Assembly: GCF_003026455.1 (NCBI RefSeq)
Contig: NZ_PYMB01000021.1
Coordinates: 1-64,000 of the forward strand
Direction: 5' to 3'
DNA from: Photobacterium rosenbergii
GTDB lineage: Bacteria; Pseudomonadota; Gammaproteobacteria; Enterobacterales; Vibrionaceae
DNA: 64,000 bases
Of this stretch, positions 26,007-35,100 are shown piece by piece. Positions within the stretch are counted from its first letter, which is position 1, and every line of letters starts with the position of its first letter. The position numbers and the translations under genes are program-made. The notes under the pieces are model-generated. The model was not told the DNA's origin. It searched no databases and saw nothing but the letters and a program-made list of their open reading frames with translations.

Positions 26007-26861
26007 TTAGTAAAGCAGTGAGTATAGCTGGCGGCGGTATTTACTAGCGACAGCATTACCTTGGCCAAGTGCAGCCAGGATGTCCATCATGGTTTTCTTG
26101 GCGCCACCATCGGCAAAGTTCATGTCTTTGCGAAGCAGGCCGATAAGTAGTTCCAATGCCTCTTCCGCACGTTCAACTTGGCTGTATTGTACGGCAAGCT
26201 CAAAGGCAATTTCATTGTTGCCAGGTTCCGCGGCTAGTTTCTCTTCTAACAGGCGGATTTCCGGCGAATCGCTGGCTTGTTGGTGTAGCTCCAGTTTTGC
26301 CATCAATCCTTTGTACTTGGCATCTTGATCTTGCATTGGAATGGTCGCAAGTAGGGTTTCTGCCTCATCGTATTGAGACGTTCCTAGCAGGCATTCGGCA
26401 AGAGCCAGGTTGATCACGCTGTTTTGGGTGAACTTGGTCGCCAACTCACGCAGTACCGGCAATGCTTCGTTATATTGCTGGTTGTCGACTTGCTCCAGTG
26501 CCGCTTTCAGCGCCAGTTCCTCTGGGCTTGGCAGGTGTTTGGCCAACATTTCCATGAGGCTTTGCTCGGTCTGCGGACCGGCTGCGCCATCAACAGGCTG
26601 GCCATTTTTGAATACGGCAACGGTTGGCAAACTACGAACGCCAAACTGGCCTGCGACCATTGGCTGGGCTTCACAGTTAAGGGTCGCCAGGGTGACTTGG
26701 CCTTGGTAGGACGCCGCCAGCTTTTCCAAGATTTGGTTGACTTCGGCCGTCTCAGGCATAGAAGGGGCCCAGAAACTGATCACCACTGGGGTTTGCATCG
26801 ATTGCTCGATCACCTGTTGCAGATTCTGTTCGTTCAGTTCGATGGCTAGTTGGTCATACAT
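26007..26861 (-). CDS. ybbN: Thioredoxin-like chaperone YbbN/CnoX
   Basis: A 284-residue cytoplasmic protein with an N-terminal thioredoxin fold (about 1-110) and C-terminal tetratricopeptide-like helices (about 115-284). The redox-active CxxC is replaced by S34-M-P-E37 after SFWAP, as in other YbbN/CnoX proteins that work as holdases with DnaK and GroEL rather than as disulphide reductases. Strand-turn FGVRSLPTVAVFKNG is the cis-proline region. Gene order ybbN-ybbO-tesA-ybbA-ybbP matches E. coli. Confidence 0.93.
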   Translation of the reverse strand: MYDQLAIELNEQNLQQVIEQSMQTPVVISFWAPSMPETAEVNQILEKLAASYQGQVTLATLNCEAQPMVAGQFGVRSLPTVAVFKNGQPVDGAAGPQTEQSLMEMLAKHLPSPEELALKAALEQVDNQQYNEALPVLRELATKFTQNSVINLALAECLLGTSQYDEAETLLATIPMQDQDAKYKGLMAKLELHQQASDSPEIRLLEEKLAAEPGNNEIAFELAVQYSQVERAEEALELLIGLLRKDMNFADGGAKKTMMDILAALGQGNAVASKYRRQLYSLLY

Positions 26862-27021
26862 GGGTTTATCTTCACTCCCTGGACTTCTGAAAAAGCGCGT
26901 AGGCCATAAATTTCTTCGTTGTGATAGTTATGGGGGGGAAGGCGAGGATTTTCAAGGTGAAACAGTGAGAAGGTGATGGTCGTGGCTAAATAGAGATTAG
27001 GCTGGCGCTGTCGAGACAAAT

Positions 27022-27050
27022 AAAAATGGAGAGCCCGGCTCTCCATTTTT
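27022..27050. terminator. Perfect bidirectional terminator hairpin
   Basis: AAAAATGGAGAGC (27022-27034) and GCTCTCCATTTTT (27038-27050) form a 13-bp perfect stem with a three-base loop and U tracts in both directions. It directly follows the stop of the short minus-strand frame at 27049-27117. Confidence 0.85.
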
Positions 27051-27117
27051 ATTGAAACGTCAACAGCAATGCGAGTGTCACACACACGCAAAGGATATTT
27101 ATTTGGCGTAATGTCAT
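27049..27117 (-). CDS. Possible 22-residue hydrophobic peptide with its own terminator
   Basis: The ATG at 27117 follows an AAAGGTG ribosome site five bases away. The 22-residue product begins MTLRQINIL and is a short hydrophobic helix with two cysteines (CVC). The stop runs into a strong terminator. Upstream, TTGAGG and TTTAAT 16 bp apart could form a promoter. I recognise no family. It may be a small membrane protein, a toxin-like peptide or the reading frame of a small RNA. Confidence 0.35.
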   Translation of the reverse strand: MTLRQINILCVCVTLALLLTFQ

Positions 27118-27411
27118 TGTCACACCTTTCTTTATTCTTTATCGGAACGGTTACAGGGAAATTAAAGGCCGGTAGGGAACAACCTCAATTTACACTACAA
27201 GCTTAACCGTGCTGTGTGACACAAATATGACATTTCTTGCTTTTTTTGGCGGAAACGCTGCTTCCGCCGGTCTATTCAGTGTTTTTTCAGGTTTGTTGGT
27301 CCCCAGTGGTGCTTTTTTGATCCCGGTTATTGGTAAGTGACTTATTTTGTTGTGTATTTATTGAGCGCTATTCGCCAGTGTTATGTTTGGGGCGAAGGCT
27401 AATTCAGTTTA

Positions 27412-28260
27412 TTAATCACTTTTGACCAACAGGGAATCGAGTAAACGGGTAGGCAAAATACGGCGCAGGAAACCAAAGATATAAGTGGGCTGTGTAACGT
27501 AGTATCGGGCCTTTGGCTCTGCGGTTCCCATAATGGCTTGTAATGGCTTCAACACCGATTCAGGGCCAAGGGTGAATTTGCTTGACGGCGAGTCTTTACC
27601 TAATCGGTCTAGCGTATTTTGGTAACTGGCTTGGTGGCGTGAGTTGCCCATATCAATATATTGTTCGAACTTTGCCTTGGCATTGGCCCTGAACTGGCTC
27701 TCAATCGGGCCGGGTTCGATCAAGCTGACCTTGATTGGGGTGTTGCTCAGTTCGAGGCGTAGAGTATCGGTATAGCCTTCAAGGGCAAATTTACTGGCGT
27801 TGTAGGCGCCACGGTACTTCATGGCAACTAGGCCCAGTACCGAGCTGTTCTGGACAATTTTACCGCTGCCTTGGGCCAGCATCACTGGGATAACCAATCG
27901 GGTTAGGTGGTGCCAGCCAAACAGGTTGCTTTCAAATTGCTGGCGTAGGGCTTGGGTTGGTAAGTCTTCCAGCGCGCCTGGTTGGCCGTAGGCGGCATTG
28001 TTGAACAAAACATCCAGAGTGCCTCCAGCGATTGCCAGCGCATCGGCAAACCCTTGCTCGATTGAGGTTTCGTTGTCCATGTCCATCAGCACACAGTGCA
28101 GGCCTTCGTCCTGTAGGCGCTTGACATCATCTTGTTGCCGGCAACTAGCGATAACCTTGTGGCCTTGCTGGTGCAGTGTTTTCGCACAGTAATAACCGAT
28201 GCCGCTGCTGCAGCCGGTGATCAGGATTCGGAGCGGGTTTGTCGCCGTCATTGAGGGCAT
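27412..28260 (-). CDS. ybbO: Short-chain dehydrogenase/reductase YbbO
   Basis: A 282-residue SDR-family oxidoreductase. The cofactor motif TGCSSGIG (about residues 15-22), NNAAYG, the catalytic serine in QNSSVLG and the catalytic YNASK are all present. E. coli YbbO is an NADP-dependent aldehyde reductase, and the same activity is likely here by orthology and position. It lies 14 bp downstream of the tesA stop on the same strand, so the two are probably co-transcribed. Confidence 0.9.
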   Translation of the reverse strand: MPSMTATNPLRILITGCSSGIGYYCAKTLHQQGHKVIASCRQQDDVKRLQDEGLHCVLMDMDNETSIEQGFADALAIAGGTLDVLFNNAAYGQPGALEDLPTQALRQQFESNLFGWHHLTRLVIPVMLAQGSGKIVQNSSVLGLVAMKYRGAYNASKFALEGYTDTLRLELSNTPIKVSLIEPGPIESQFRANAKAKFEQYIDMGNSRHQASYQNTLDRLGKDSPSSKFTLGPESVLKPLQAIMGTAEPKARYYVTQPTYIFGFLRRILPTRLLDSLLVKSD

Positions 28261-28274
28261 CCTTGTCTGTTGAA

Positions 28275-28874
28275 TTAGAGGTGTGGGGCAAGCTCTTTAG
28301 CCATGAAATCGGCTATCCACGGCTGGGCATCAGGCTTGGGATGCAGGCCGTCATCCATCATCCATTCCTGCTTGAGGATAATGTGCTCGAGGAAAAAGGG
28401 CAGCAATGGGATCTCCAGTTGCTCACTGATATCTTGATACACTTTTGCGAACTGGTCGCTATAGCGCTTGCCGTAGTTTGGCGGTACAAATATCTGCATC
28501 AGCAGCGGGTAAGCACCTGCTTGCTCTATCTCAGTGATCATCTCACTGAGATTATTGCGTATAGTTGTAGGAGGAAATCCTCTGAGCCCGTCGTTGGCAC
28601 CCAACTCAATCAAGACGAAATCAGGTTGGTGTTGCTCGAGTAGGCGGGGAAGCCGAGCCATCCCATTACCTGTGGTGTCGCCGGAGATACTGGCGTTGAC
28701 CACAGTGACATCATGGCCATATTTTTCAAGCTCAGCATCCAGTAGGTTCGGCCAGCTTTGTTCGGCCTGCATCTGGTAACCGGCACTGAGGCTATCGCCC
28801 AGTACCATCAGTTTGGCCGCGAGGGCGTGCTGAGTGAAAACAAGAAAAAAGATTACTGAAAGGAATCGCATCAT
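28275..28874 (-). CDS. tesA: Periplasmic acyl-CoA thioesterase I / lysophospholipase L1
   Basis: This SGNH-family hydrolase has about 199 residues from ATG 28874 (or 28871). A signal peptide ending HALAA precedes VLGDSLSAGY with the nucleophile serine; GxND is seen in LGANDGL and the Asp-His pair in DDGLHP. It hydrolyses acyl-CoA, acyl-ACP and lysophospholipids in the periplasm. An upstream in-frame extension to 29216 lies inside ybbA antisense and is not credible. Its start codon overlaps that of divergent ybbA. Confidence 0.94.
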   Translation of the reverse strand: MMRFLSVIFFLVFTQHALAAKLMVLGDSLSAGYQMQAEQSWPNLLDAELEKYGHDVTVVNASISGDTTGNGMARLPRLLEQHQPDFVLIELGANDGLRGFPPTTIRNNLSEMITEIEQAGAYPLLMQIFVPPNYGKRYSDQFAKVYQDISEQLEIPLLPFFLEHIILKQEWMMDDGLHPKPDAQPWIADFMAKELAPHL

Positions 28875-29547
28875 GTCTACATCCGTGATTAAAGCTGTAT
28901 CAGTGTCCAAGCAGGTGACGACAGCATCATCGTCGCTCACCATTTTGCAGGATGTTTCGCTCGAGGTCGAGCAGGGAGAGGCAATTGCCTTGGTGGGTGT
29001 TTCAGGGGCGGGTAAGTCGACGCTGATGACCTTGCTAGCCGGGCTTGATATCCCAAGCCAGGGCAGTATTGAATTGCTAGGTAAGCCACTGGCGGCCATG
29101 AATGACGAGGCGCGGGCGGCACTACGCAGTGACAGCATCGGCTTTGTATTCCAGAGCTTTTTGCTGATCCCATCACTGTCGGCTCTGGAGAACGTGATGT
29201 TACCTGCCATTATCAAGGGAGAGGAAGCCGATGAGGGGCGGGCACGGGAGCTGCTTGAAAAAGTCGGTTTAGACGGCAGGGAAGTTCACCTACCGGCACA
29301 GCTATCAGGGGGGGAGCAACAACGTGTAGCTCTAGCGAGGGCATTTATGACTCGGCCCAAGGTGTTATTTGCCGACGAGCCGACCGGTAACTTGGACCAG
29401 CATACTGCAGCCAATATCATCGAGCTGCTGTTTGCCCTCAACCGCGATCACGGTACTACCTTAGTATTGGTGACTCATGATCCCCAGCTAGCCCAGCGTT
29501 GTGACCGGACCTTGACACTTGAAAGTGGGAGTTTGGTAGCCGCATGA
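28873..29547 (+). CDS. ybbA: ABC transporter ATP-binding protein YbbA
   Basis: A 224-residue LolD-type ATPase. Walker A is GVSGAGKST, the signature LSGGEQQRVALARA, and Walker B LFADEPTGNLD. I chose ATG 28873, which has AAAGGA eight bases upstream; a GTG at 28834 in frame is weaker and lies inside tesA antisense. It pairs with YbbP, whose start overlaps its stop by 4 bp (ATGA). The YbbAP complex belongs to the MacB/LolCDE mechanotransmission class; its substrate is uncertain. Confidence 0.93.
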   Translation: MSTSVIKAVSVSKQVTTASSSLTILQDVSLEVEQGEAIALVGVSGAGKSTLMTLLAGLDIPSQGSIELLGKPLAAMNDEARAALRSDSIGFVFQSFLLIPSLSALENVMLPAIIKGEEADEGRARELLEKVGLDGREVHLPAQLSGGEQQRVALARAFMTRPKVLFADEPTGNLDQHTAANIIELLFALNRDHGTTLVLVTHDPQLAQRCDRTLTLESGSLVAA

Positions 29548-32000
29548 CAGAAATGACAGAAATCCAATCCGATTCCCCGTCCGTTAACCGTTCGATGCTG
29601 CTCAAGTGGAGCTGGCGCGAACTTTGGCATGGCCAGTTATGGCCGGTCGCCGTGGCCCTAACACTGATCATCGCCTGTGTGTTTGCCTTAGCGGCCTTGG
29701 TGGTCAGGGTTGAGAAGATCATGGTCGATCAGGGGCGATCCATGATTGCGGCCGATTTGGTGTTTCGCTCGGCCAACCCGGTTGAACAACCGACTTTGGA
29801 CAAGGCGGAGCAGCTTGGGTTGGTCACCTCCCAACAAGTACGCTTCGGGACCATGGCTTTCAGTGATGAAGCCATGCAGCTTGTCAGTGTCAAAAGCGTT
29901 GAGAGTGACTTCCCGCTAAGGGGGGAGCTTGAGCTGAAAAGCCCGTCCGGTATCCACCATCAGGTGCAGCCTGGTGAGCTATGGCTCGCGGAGCGGTTAT
30001 TTGATCTGTTGAAGGTCCAACCCGGAGATGTCTTGGCTATTGGTGATGCCGAGCTCAAGGTTAGCGGGACAATCGTCCAAGAGCCGGAGCTGTCATTCAA
30101 TCCGTTCAGCCAAATGCCGGCCGTGCTCATCCATGCCGATGACTTGGATAACACCGGGGCAATCCAGCCGGGTAGCCGGGTCCAATACCGGGCTTACTTC
30201 ACTGGTGCAGATAGCCAGCTCAAAGCATTGCAGCAGCAAGTCGAACTTGAGCCGGGGCAGCGTTGGTTGAGTGAAACTTCACAAGGGCGAACGGGTGATG
30301 TGATTGAAAAAGCCCGCCAGTACCTGTCGCTGACGCTAATTTTGGTGATCTTGATGGCGACTGCCACCTTAGTGCTGACCTGTATGCATTATGCCTCGAC
30401 CCGGACCGAGGTTGTGGCAATGATGAAAAGTTTGGGGGCGAGCAAGAAGTGGCTGTGGCAATGGTTGGCCCGCCAGCTCGGCATGCTCTTTAGTCTTGCA
30501 CTGGTCGCAGGGGTAGCGATTGGTGCTTTGTTGGAGTATTTACTGCGGGTGCCTTTGGTAGATGTATTGCCTGATCCTTTACCGGGGATTGGCTTTACGC
30601 CGCTGGTTGTAAGTGTACTCGTTGCCTTGCTGGTTGCGATCCCGGGCATGGGCATTCCGCTATTGAAGCTGGTGGATGCGCCTGCTATCTCGGTAATACA
30701 GCGAATGGATAGCTGGAAAACCAGCAACAAGGGGTATGCTCTGGCCCTATTGCCATTGGTGGCAGGGTTGTTGTGGCTGGGAAGCAATGGGTTGATGTGG
30801 TTGACCTTGTTAGGGCTCGCTGCGATCCTTGTCATTCTTGCCGTGGTTGGTGTCTCTATTGTCAGGGGGCTCAAGCGGGGCCGCTGGGGGCCAGCGATTA
30901 CCTTGGCACTGAGCCGTATCAACCGCAGTCCGATGGCGACCGGGGCCCAGTTGGCCGCCCTGACTAGCTCGTTGATGCTGCTGACGGTGATTTGGCTGCT
31001 ACGCTCTGATTTGCTGGCTGACTGGCAACAAACCCTTCCTGCGGACGCACCGAATGTGTTTGCCTTGAATATTAGCCCAGAGCAGCAAGAAGAGTATCTC
31101 AACTATTTGGATCAGCAACAGGTAATGCGTTCCGACAGCTATCCGGTAGTGCGTGGGCGGATAACCCACCTCAACCAAGAAGACTTATTGGAGCGAGCTA
31201 AACAGGGTGACCAAGAAGTAGATGGCTCATTGCGCCGTGAACTCAATTTGACCTGGCGTGATTCTATCCCTGTCCACAATAAAGTGATCGCTGGGGACTG
31301 GCAGGCAACGAACGGGGTCTCAGTTGAATCGGGTGTGGCTGAAAGGTTAGGGATCACGGTGGGTGATACCTTGGCTTTCAACGTAAACAGCCAACCTTTC
31401 AGTGCAGAGGTGACCAGTATCCGTGAGGTCGAATGGCGCAATATGCGACCCAATTTCTTCTTTATCTTCACGCCTGATGTAATGGCCGATATTCCGGCCA
31501 CGTGGTTGGTAAGCTTCCGTATTGAGGCCGACCAACAGGCTGTGGTTAACCAACTTGGCCGGGATTACCCAACGGTTACTTTGCTGGACTTGCGAACCAT
31601 GGCAACCCGTATTCAGGGCATCATGCAGCAGGTCTCCTTGTCGCTGTCGGTGCTGGCCGGTTTAGGTGTGGTCAGTGGCCTGTTGCTGGTGATGACCTTG
31701 CTACGCCTGAGCTTGGCCCAGCGCCGGGACGAAATCCGTTTATACCGGACATTGGGTGCCAGCCGCAAAAGAGTCTCGGCTACAGTGTGGGGCGAGTATG
31801 GCATTATGGCCTTGCTGGCAGGTGTGATGGCGGCGGCCGGTGCTGAAGCTGTCGTTGCGGCTTTGGTCAAATGGGGCTTTGAACTGCCGGTAAGCTGGCA
31901 CCCGGGAATGTGGCTGGTCGTGCCGATGCTGTCGTTGTTGCTGGTGGTTGTGATTATCCGCTCGATGATCAATAGCTTGCTGCAACCGGTGCGGGGCTAG
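29544..32000 (+). CDS. ybbP: ABC transporter permease YbbP (two FtsX domains)
   Basis: An 818-residue inner-membrane protein with an N-terminal helix (about 35-58), a large periplasmic domain, and two FtsX-type four-helix blocks (about 255-480 and 700-815). The C-terminal RRDEIRLYRTLGASRKRV is the typical coupling segment. It forms a complex with YbbA. In E. coli the YbbAP-TesA trio has been linked to export or detoxification of hydrophobic compounds together with the adjacent thioesterase, which fits the conserved cluster. Confidence 0.92.
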   Translation: MTEMTEIQSDSPSVNRSMLLKWSWRELWHGQLWPVAVALTLIIACVFALAALVVRVEKIMVDQGRSMIAADLVFRSANPVEQPTLDKAEQLGLVTSQQVRFGTMAFSDEAMQLVSVKSVESDFPLRGELELKSPSGIHHQVQPGELWLAERLFDLLKVQPGDVLAIGDAELKVSGTIVQEPELSFNPFSQMPAVLIHADDLDNTGAIQPGSRVQYRAYFTGADSQLKALQQQVELEPGQRWLSETSQGRTGDVIEKARQYLSLTLILVILMATATLVLTCMHYASTRTEVVAMMKSLGASKKWLWQWLARQLGMLFSLALVAGVAIGALLEYLLRVPLVDVLPDPLPGIGFTPLVVSVLVALLVAIPGMGIPLLKLVDAPAISVIQRMDSWKTSNKGYALALLPLVAGLLWLGSNGLMWLTLLGLAAILVILAVVGVSIVRGLKRGRWGPAITLALSRINRSPMATGAQLAALTSSLMLLTVIWLLRSDLLADWQQTLPADAPNVFALNISPEQQEEYLNYLDQQQVMRSDSYPVVRGRITHLNQEDLLERAKQGDQEVDGSLRRELNLTWRDSIPVHNKVIAGDWQATNGVSVESGVAERLGITVGDTLAFNVNSQPFSAEVTSIREVEWRNMRPNFFFIFTPDVMADIPATWLVSFRIEADQQAVVNQLGRDYPTVTLLDLRTMATRIQGIMQQVSLSLSVLAGLGVVSGLLLVMTLLRLSLAQRRDEIRLYRTLGASRKRVSATVWGEYGIMALLAGVMAAAGAEAVVAALVKWGFELPVSWHPGMWLVVPMLSLLLVVVIIRSMINSLLQPVRG

Positions 32001-32093
32001 GTAGAACCCTATCCGGGTATTGTGGTTTTGCAAAGCTCCCCATATCGGGGAGCTATTTTGTATTTGCTGTTCGTGCTCAACCGGAAACAATAT

Positions 32094-33002
32094 TTACCTG
32101 GAAACAATATCACCCAATGCCACCTCAATGGTTGTGTATTGAAAGCTGTAGCCGAGATCTTCGAGCTTCTTCGGTATAGCTCGTTGGCCTTCAAGTAACA
32201 ACGAGGCCGCTTCGCCAAGGGCCAGCTTGAGTACGAAAGCCGGGGTGAAAAAAAGGTGGGGGCGGCGCAGCGCTTTGGCTAACGCTTGGCTAAATAACTT
32301 GTTGGTGACGGGTTCTGGCGCAGTGAGGTTGAAAGCGCCCTTTGCCGTTGGCGTTTCCAGTAGGAACACTATCGCATCGACCATATCTTGAAGGTGGATC
32401 CAAGGCGTATATTGCGAACCATTGCCAATCGGCCCGCCAAGACCAAGCTGGTAGGGGGGAAGCATTTTTGCCAAGGCGCCACCATGTTTCCCCAGCACAA
32501 TACCGGTCCGGAGCAGGCAGACCCGGGTTTGCTCGCTTTCTGCACCGAGCGCAATCTCTTCCCAGCGTTGGCAGACGTGGTGGGCAAAATCTTCGTGGTT
32601 GACATGATCACTGATGGCAAATGACTCGTCGATGACGGTGTCTTTCTGGTCGCCATAAACCCCTACTGCCGATCCGCTGATGAAGGTATGGGGCGGTTGG
32701 CTGCCAGCTTGAATTTTTGCAACTAACTGCTCTGTCATGTCCCAGCGGCTATGGCAGATTTTCTTCTTTTGTTGCGGGCTCCAGCGTTTGTTGATGATCG
32801 GCTCACCGGCGAGGTTGATGACCGCATCAAAGTCATCAAGGTTATCGAACTGGTCAAGGGAGTCGACGGCGTTAATCTTACCGCCTAGGTTTTGGCTCGC
32901 TTTGGCCGGGTCACGGCTCAACACGGTGATATCATGTTGTTTGAGCGCATTGATCAAGGCTGAGCCGATAAACCCGGTTCCGCCGGTCACTAATATCTTC
33001 AT
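32094..33002 (-). CDS. yfcH: NAD(P)-binding epimerase-like protein YfcH (TIGR01777 family)
   Basis: A 302-residue extended SDR-like protein from ATG 33002, which has an AAGGAG ribosome site. The N-terminal MKILVTGGTGFIGSALI is the dinucleotide-binding loop, followed by INLAGEPI, FISGSAVGVYG, and the C-terminal DUF1731 part with FFTPAFVLKLALGEAASLLLEGQRAIPKKL. Members are called sugar epimerases by similarity; the substrate is unknown. It is divergent from the DUF1538 operon. Confidence 0.9.
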   Translation of the reverse strand: MKILVTGGTGFIGSALINALKQHDITVLSRDPAKASQNLGGKINAVDSLDQFDNLDDFDAVINLAGEPIINKRWSPQQKKKICHSRWDMTEQLVAKIQAGSQPPHTFISGSAVGVYGDQKDTVIDESFAISDHVNHEDFAHHVCQRWEEIALGAESEQTRVCLLRTGIVLGKHGGALAKMLPPYQLGLGGPIGNGSQYTPWIHLQDMVDAIVFLLETPTAKGAFNLTAPEPVTNKLFSQALAKALRRPHLFFTPAFVLKLALGEAASLLLEGQRAIPKKLEDLGYSFQYTTIEVALGDIVSR

Positions 33003-33220
33003 ACTTCTCCTTTGAGGCAATGCCTTTGCCCATATTGGTATGGCTCTCGGCATAAGTATAGCTAAACCAAAGGCTTGGTATCGCTAACTATGTTCTTTAT
33101 GCCATCTTGTTATGTGGGCTAGCTCTCGTGTTGGCACATAAAAGCTGTGTCTATATCCGTTTGGGGAGTACCTTGAAGGTATACCCTTTTTTGATTACCG
33201 GGCGACAGCCAGGAGGTGGA

Positions 33221-33955
33221 ATGTCGTTTGTACTCGCCCTGCTGAAATCCCTGCTTTCCAGTCTACGTGACTTATTGCCGATCATCTTAGTGATAGGCTT
33301 TTTCCAATTGGTGGTTCTGCAGCAACCAATGCCCAAGCTCGGCCCGATTCTGGTTGGCCTAGCCTTTGTTGTGATAGGTCTGACCCTGTTTGTATTCGGG
33401 CTGGAAATGGGATTGTTTCCAATCGGCGAGTCAATGGCACGCTCCTTTGCCAGTAAAGGAAGCGTATGGTGGCTGCTGTGTTTTGCGTTCTGCTTAGGGT
33501 TTGGTACCACGATTGCCGAGCCTGCGCTTACTGCAGTGTCAGCAGAAGCCGCCAAGGTTGCTGCTAGAGGGGGGCTGATAGCGACAGATGCCAAAAGCCA
33601 ACTGGACTATGCGACAGGATTGCGTTTGACGGTGGCTCTGTCGGTCGGTATTGCCATTATGCTCGGGGTGATACGTATTTTGAAAGGCTGGCCAATCCAC
33701 TGGATGATCATCGGGGGCTACTTGCTCGTGATGATCATGACCTGGTTTGCCCCTCCAGCCATTGTCGGGATTGCCTATGACTCCGGTGGGGTGACGACAT
33801 CGACCATTACCGTCCCGCTGGTGGCGGCGCTAGGGGTTGGGCTAGCCTCGTCGATAAAAGGCCGTAACCCGATAGTTGATGGTTTTGGCTTGATCGCTTT
33901 TGCCTCGCTGACACCGATGATATTTGTAATGGCCTACGGCATGCTGGTGCATTAG
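33221..33955 (+). CDS. DUF1538 integral membrane protein (first of a pair)
   Basis: A 244-residue inner-membrane protein from ATG 33221, which has a strong AGGAGG site; the longer frame from 33107 has no support. About seven hydrophobic segments are visible. Signature motifs are GTTIAEPALTAVS, AYDSGGVTTSTITVP and GFGLIAFASLTPM, all shared with the next gene. DUF1538 has no assigned function that I know. The paired paralogues and the following P-II-like and CBS genes suggest a regulated two-subunit transporter. It lies 10 bp from the next gene. Confidence 0.85.
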   Translation: MSFVLALLKSLLSSLRDLLPIILVIGFFQLVVLQQPMPKLGPILVGLAFVVIGLTLFVFGLEMGLFPIGESMARSFASKGSVWWLLCFAFCLGFGTTIAEPALTAVSAEAAKVAARGGLIATDAKSQLDYATGLRLTVALSVGIAIMLGVIRILKGWPIHWMIIGGYLLVMIMTWFAPPAIVGIAYDSGGVTTSTITVPLVAALGVGLASSIKGRNPIVDGFGLIAFASLTPMIFVMAYGMLVH

Positions 33956-33965
33956 GAGGATTGGG

Positions 33966-34760
33966 ATGACAGAGCTCCATGGGATTATTCCCCACTTTTT
34001 ATCCACTTTGCTGATGACAGTGCGAGATGTCATACCGATTGCCATTATTATTTTCGGTTTCCAGCTTGTCGTGTTGCGCCGCCCGGTCACCAACTGGCCT
34101 AGGGTCGCGCTAGGGTTCGTTTATGTCGTCATCGGCCTGTCATTTTTCCTGCTTGGCCTCGAACTGGCGCTATTCCCTCTAGGGGAGTCTATGGCAGCCC
34201 AACTGACAGCCATGGATTTCTTGTTCGATAGTGGGGAAGGGATCCCGGATGTTATTCCCTGGACCCAGTATTACTGGGTATACATTTTTGCCGCGGCCAT
34301 CGGTTTTAGTACGACTATCGCTGAGCCTTCTTTGATTGCTGTGGCCATAAAAGCGAATCAGGTTTCGGGCGATACTATAAGTGTTAACGGCCTGCGTATC
34401 GCTGTTGCGCTCGGGGTCGCGGTGGGCATTGCCTTAGGCAGCTACCGGATTGTCGCCGGAGACCCGCTTCATTATTACATCTTGGCGGGTTACTGCGTGG
34501 TGGTGGTGCAGACCTACTTTGCACCGAAGATGATTGTCCCCTTGGCCTATGACTCCGGCGGGGTAACAACATCGACGGTGACTGTACCTATAGTCACGGC
34601 ATTAGGGCTAGGGTTGGCCTCCACTGTGCCGGGAAGAAACCCGATGCTCGATGGGTTTGGGCTCATTGCGTTTGCCAGCCTGTTTCCGATGATCACAGTG
34701 ATGGCTTATGCCCAACTGTCGGCAAGGCAGGCTAAGAGGAGAGAAGGAAATGCGATTTAA
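33966..34760 (+). CDS. DUF1538 integral membrane protein (second of a pair)
   Basis: A 264-residue paralogue of the preceding protein. It shares STTIAEPSLIAVA, AYDSGGVTTSTVTVPIVTALG, PGRNPMLDGFGLIAFASLFPM and similar hydrophobic spacing. An insertion around residues 78-95 (FDSGEGIPDVIPWTQYY) is absent from the first copy. A GGAGGATTGGG ribosome site precedes the ATG. Its 3' end overlaps the P-II-like gene by 11 bp, indicating translational coupling. Function unknown; most likely a heteromeric partner of the first DUF1538 protein. Confidence 0.85.
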   Translation: MTELHGIIPHFLSTLLMTVRDVIPIAIIIFGFQLVVLRRPVTNWPRVALGFVYVVIGLSFFLLGLELALFPLGESMAAQLTAMDFLFDSGEGIPDVIPWTQYYWVYIFAAAIGFSTTIAEPSLIAVAIKANQVSGDTISVNGLRIAVALGVAVGIALGSYRIVAGDPLHYYILAGYCVVVVQTYFAPKMIVPLAYDSGGVTTSTVTVPIVTALGLGLASTVPGRNPMLDGFGLIAFASLFPMITVMAYAQLSARQAKRREGNAI

Positions 34761-35100
34761 GTTGTTATTGGCCTTTGTAGAAGATGCGAAAACCGATGCC
34801 GTGTTGGATGCTGCGCGCAAAGCCGGGGCGACAGGGGCAACGGTGATCAACAATGCCCGCGGCGAAGGTTTGTACCAGAAAAAAACCTTTTTTGGCCTTG
34901 GGCTCGATGTCCAGCGGGATGTGATCTTGTTTGTGGTCGAGGAGCATCTGGCCAGGACGATTCTGGAAACCATTGAGCGGGTCGGGGATTTTGACTCTTC
35001 CTCTGGGCAAGGTATTGCTGTCCAACTCGATGTTGAAGATGCGGTGGGGGTGGCCCACCAGGTTGAAACATTAACCAAAGTTGTTGAGGCGAAGCTATGA
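34750..35100 (+). CDS. P-II-like signalling protein
   Basis: A 116-residue P-II-superfamily protein from ATG 34750 with an AAGGA ribosome site. The N-terminal strand RFKLLLAFVEDAKTDAVLDAARKAGATGATV and the central NNARGEGL segment match the GlnB-like ferredoxin fold, but the T-loop sequence is unlike GlnB/GlnK, and no uridylylation Tyr in the usual YRG.E context is clear. P-II-like proteins bind adenine nucleotides and gate membrane proteins such as AmtB and SbtA. Overlaps on both sides tie it to the DUF1538 genes and the CBS gene. Confidence 0.8.
   Translation: MRFKLLLAFVEDAKTDAVLDAARKAGATGATVINNARGEGLYQKKTFFGLGLDVQRDVILFVVEEHLARTILETIERVGDFDSSSGQGIAVQLDVEDAVGVAHQVETLTKVVEAKL

Larger units (their letters stand above)
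26862..27411. other. 550-bp intergenic region between ybbO and ybbN
   Basis: It holds the ybbN promoter region, a perfect 13-bp hairpin terminator (27022-27050), a possible 22-residue minus-strand peptide (27049-27117), and a further GGCGGAA/TTCCGCC hairpin near 27249-27269 that lacks a U tract on either strand. No conserved longer gene is seen. A longer minus-strand frame at 26846-27091 has no ribosome site and crosses the terminator. Confidence 0.6.

Noticed and set aside
26007..26861. Loss of the CxxC motif in the thioredoxin domain as damage
   Set aside because: YbbN/CnoX proteins commonly lack a redox-active CxxC; this is normal for the family.
28875..29216. Long N-terminal extension of TesA
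   Set aside because: It is antisense to ybbA and would bury the signal peptide that begins at 28874.
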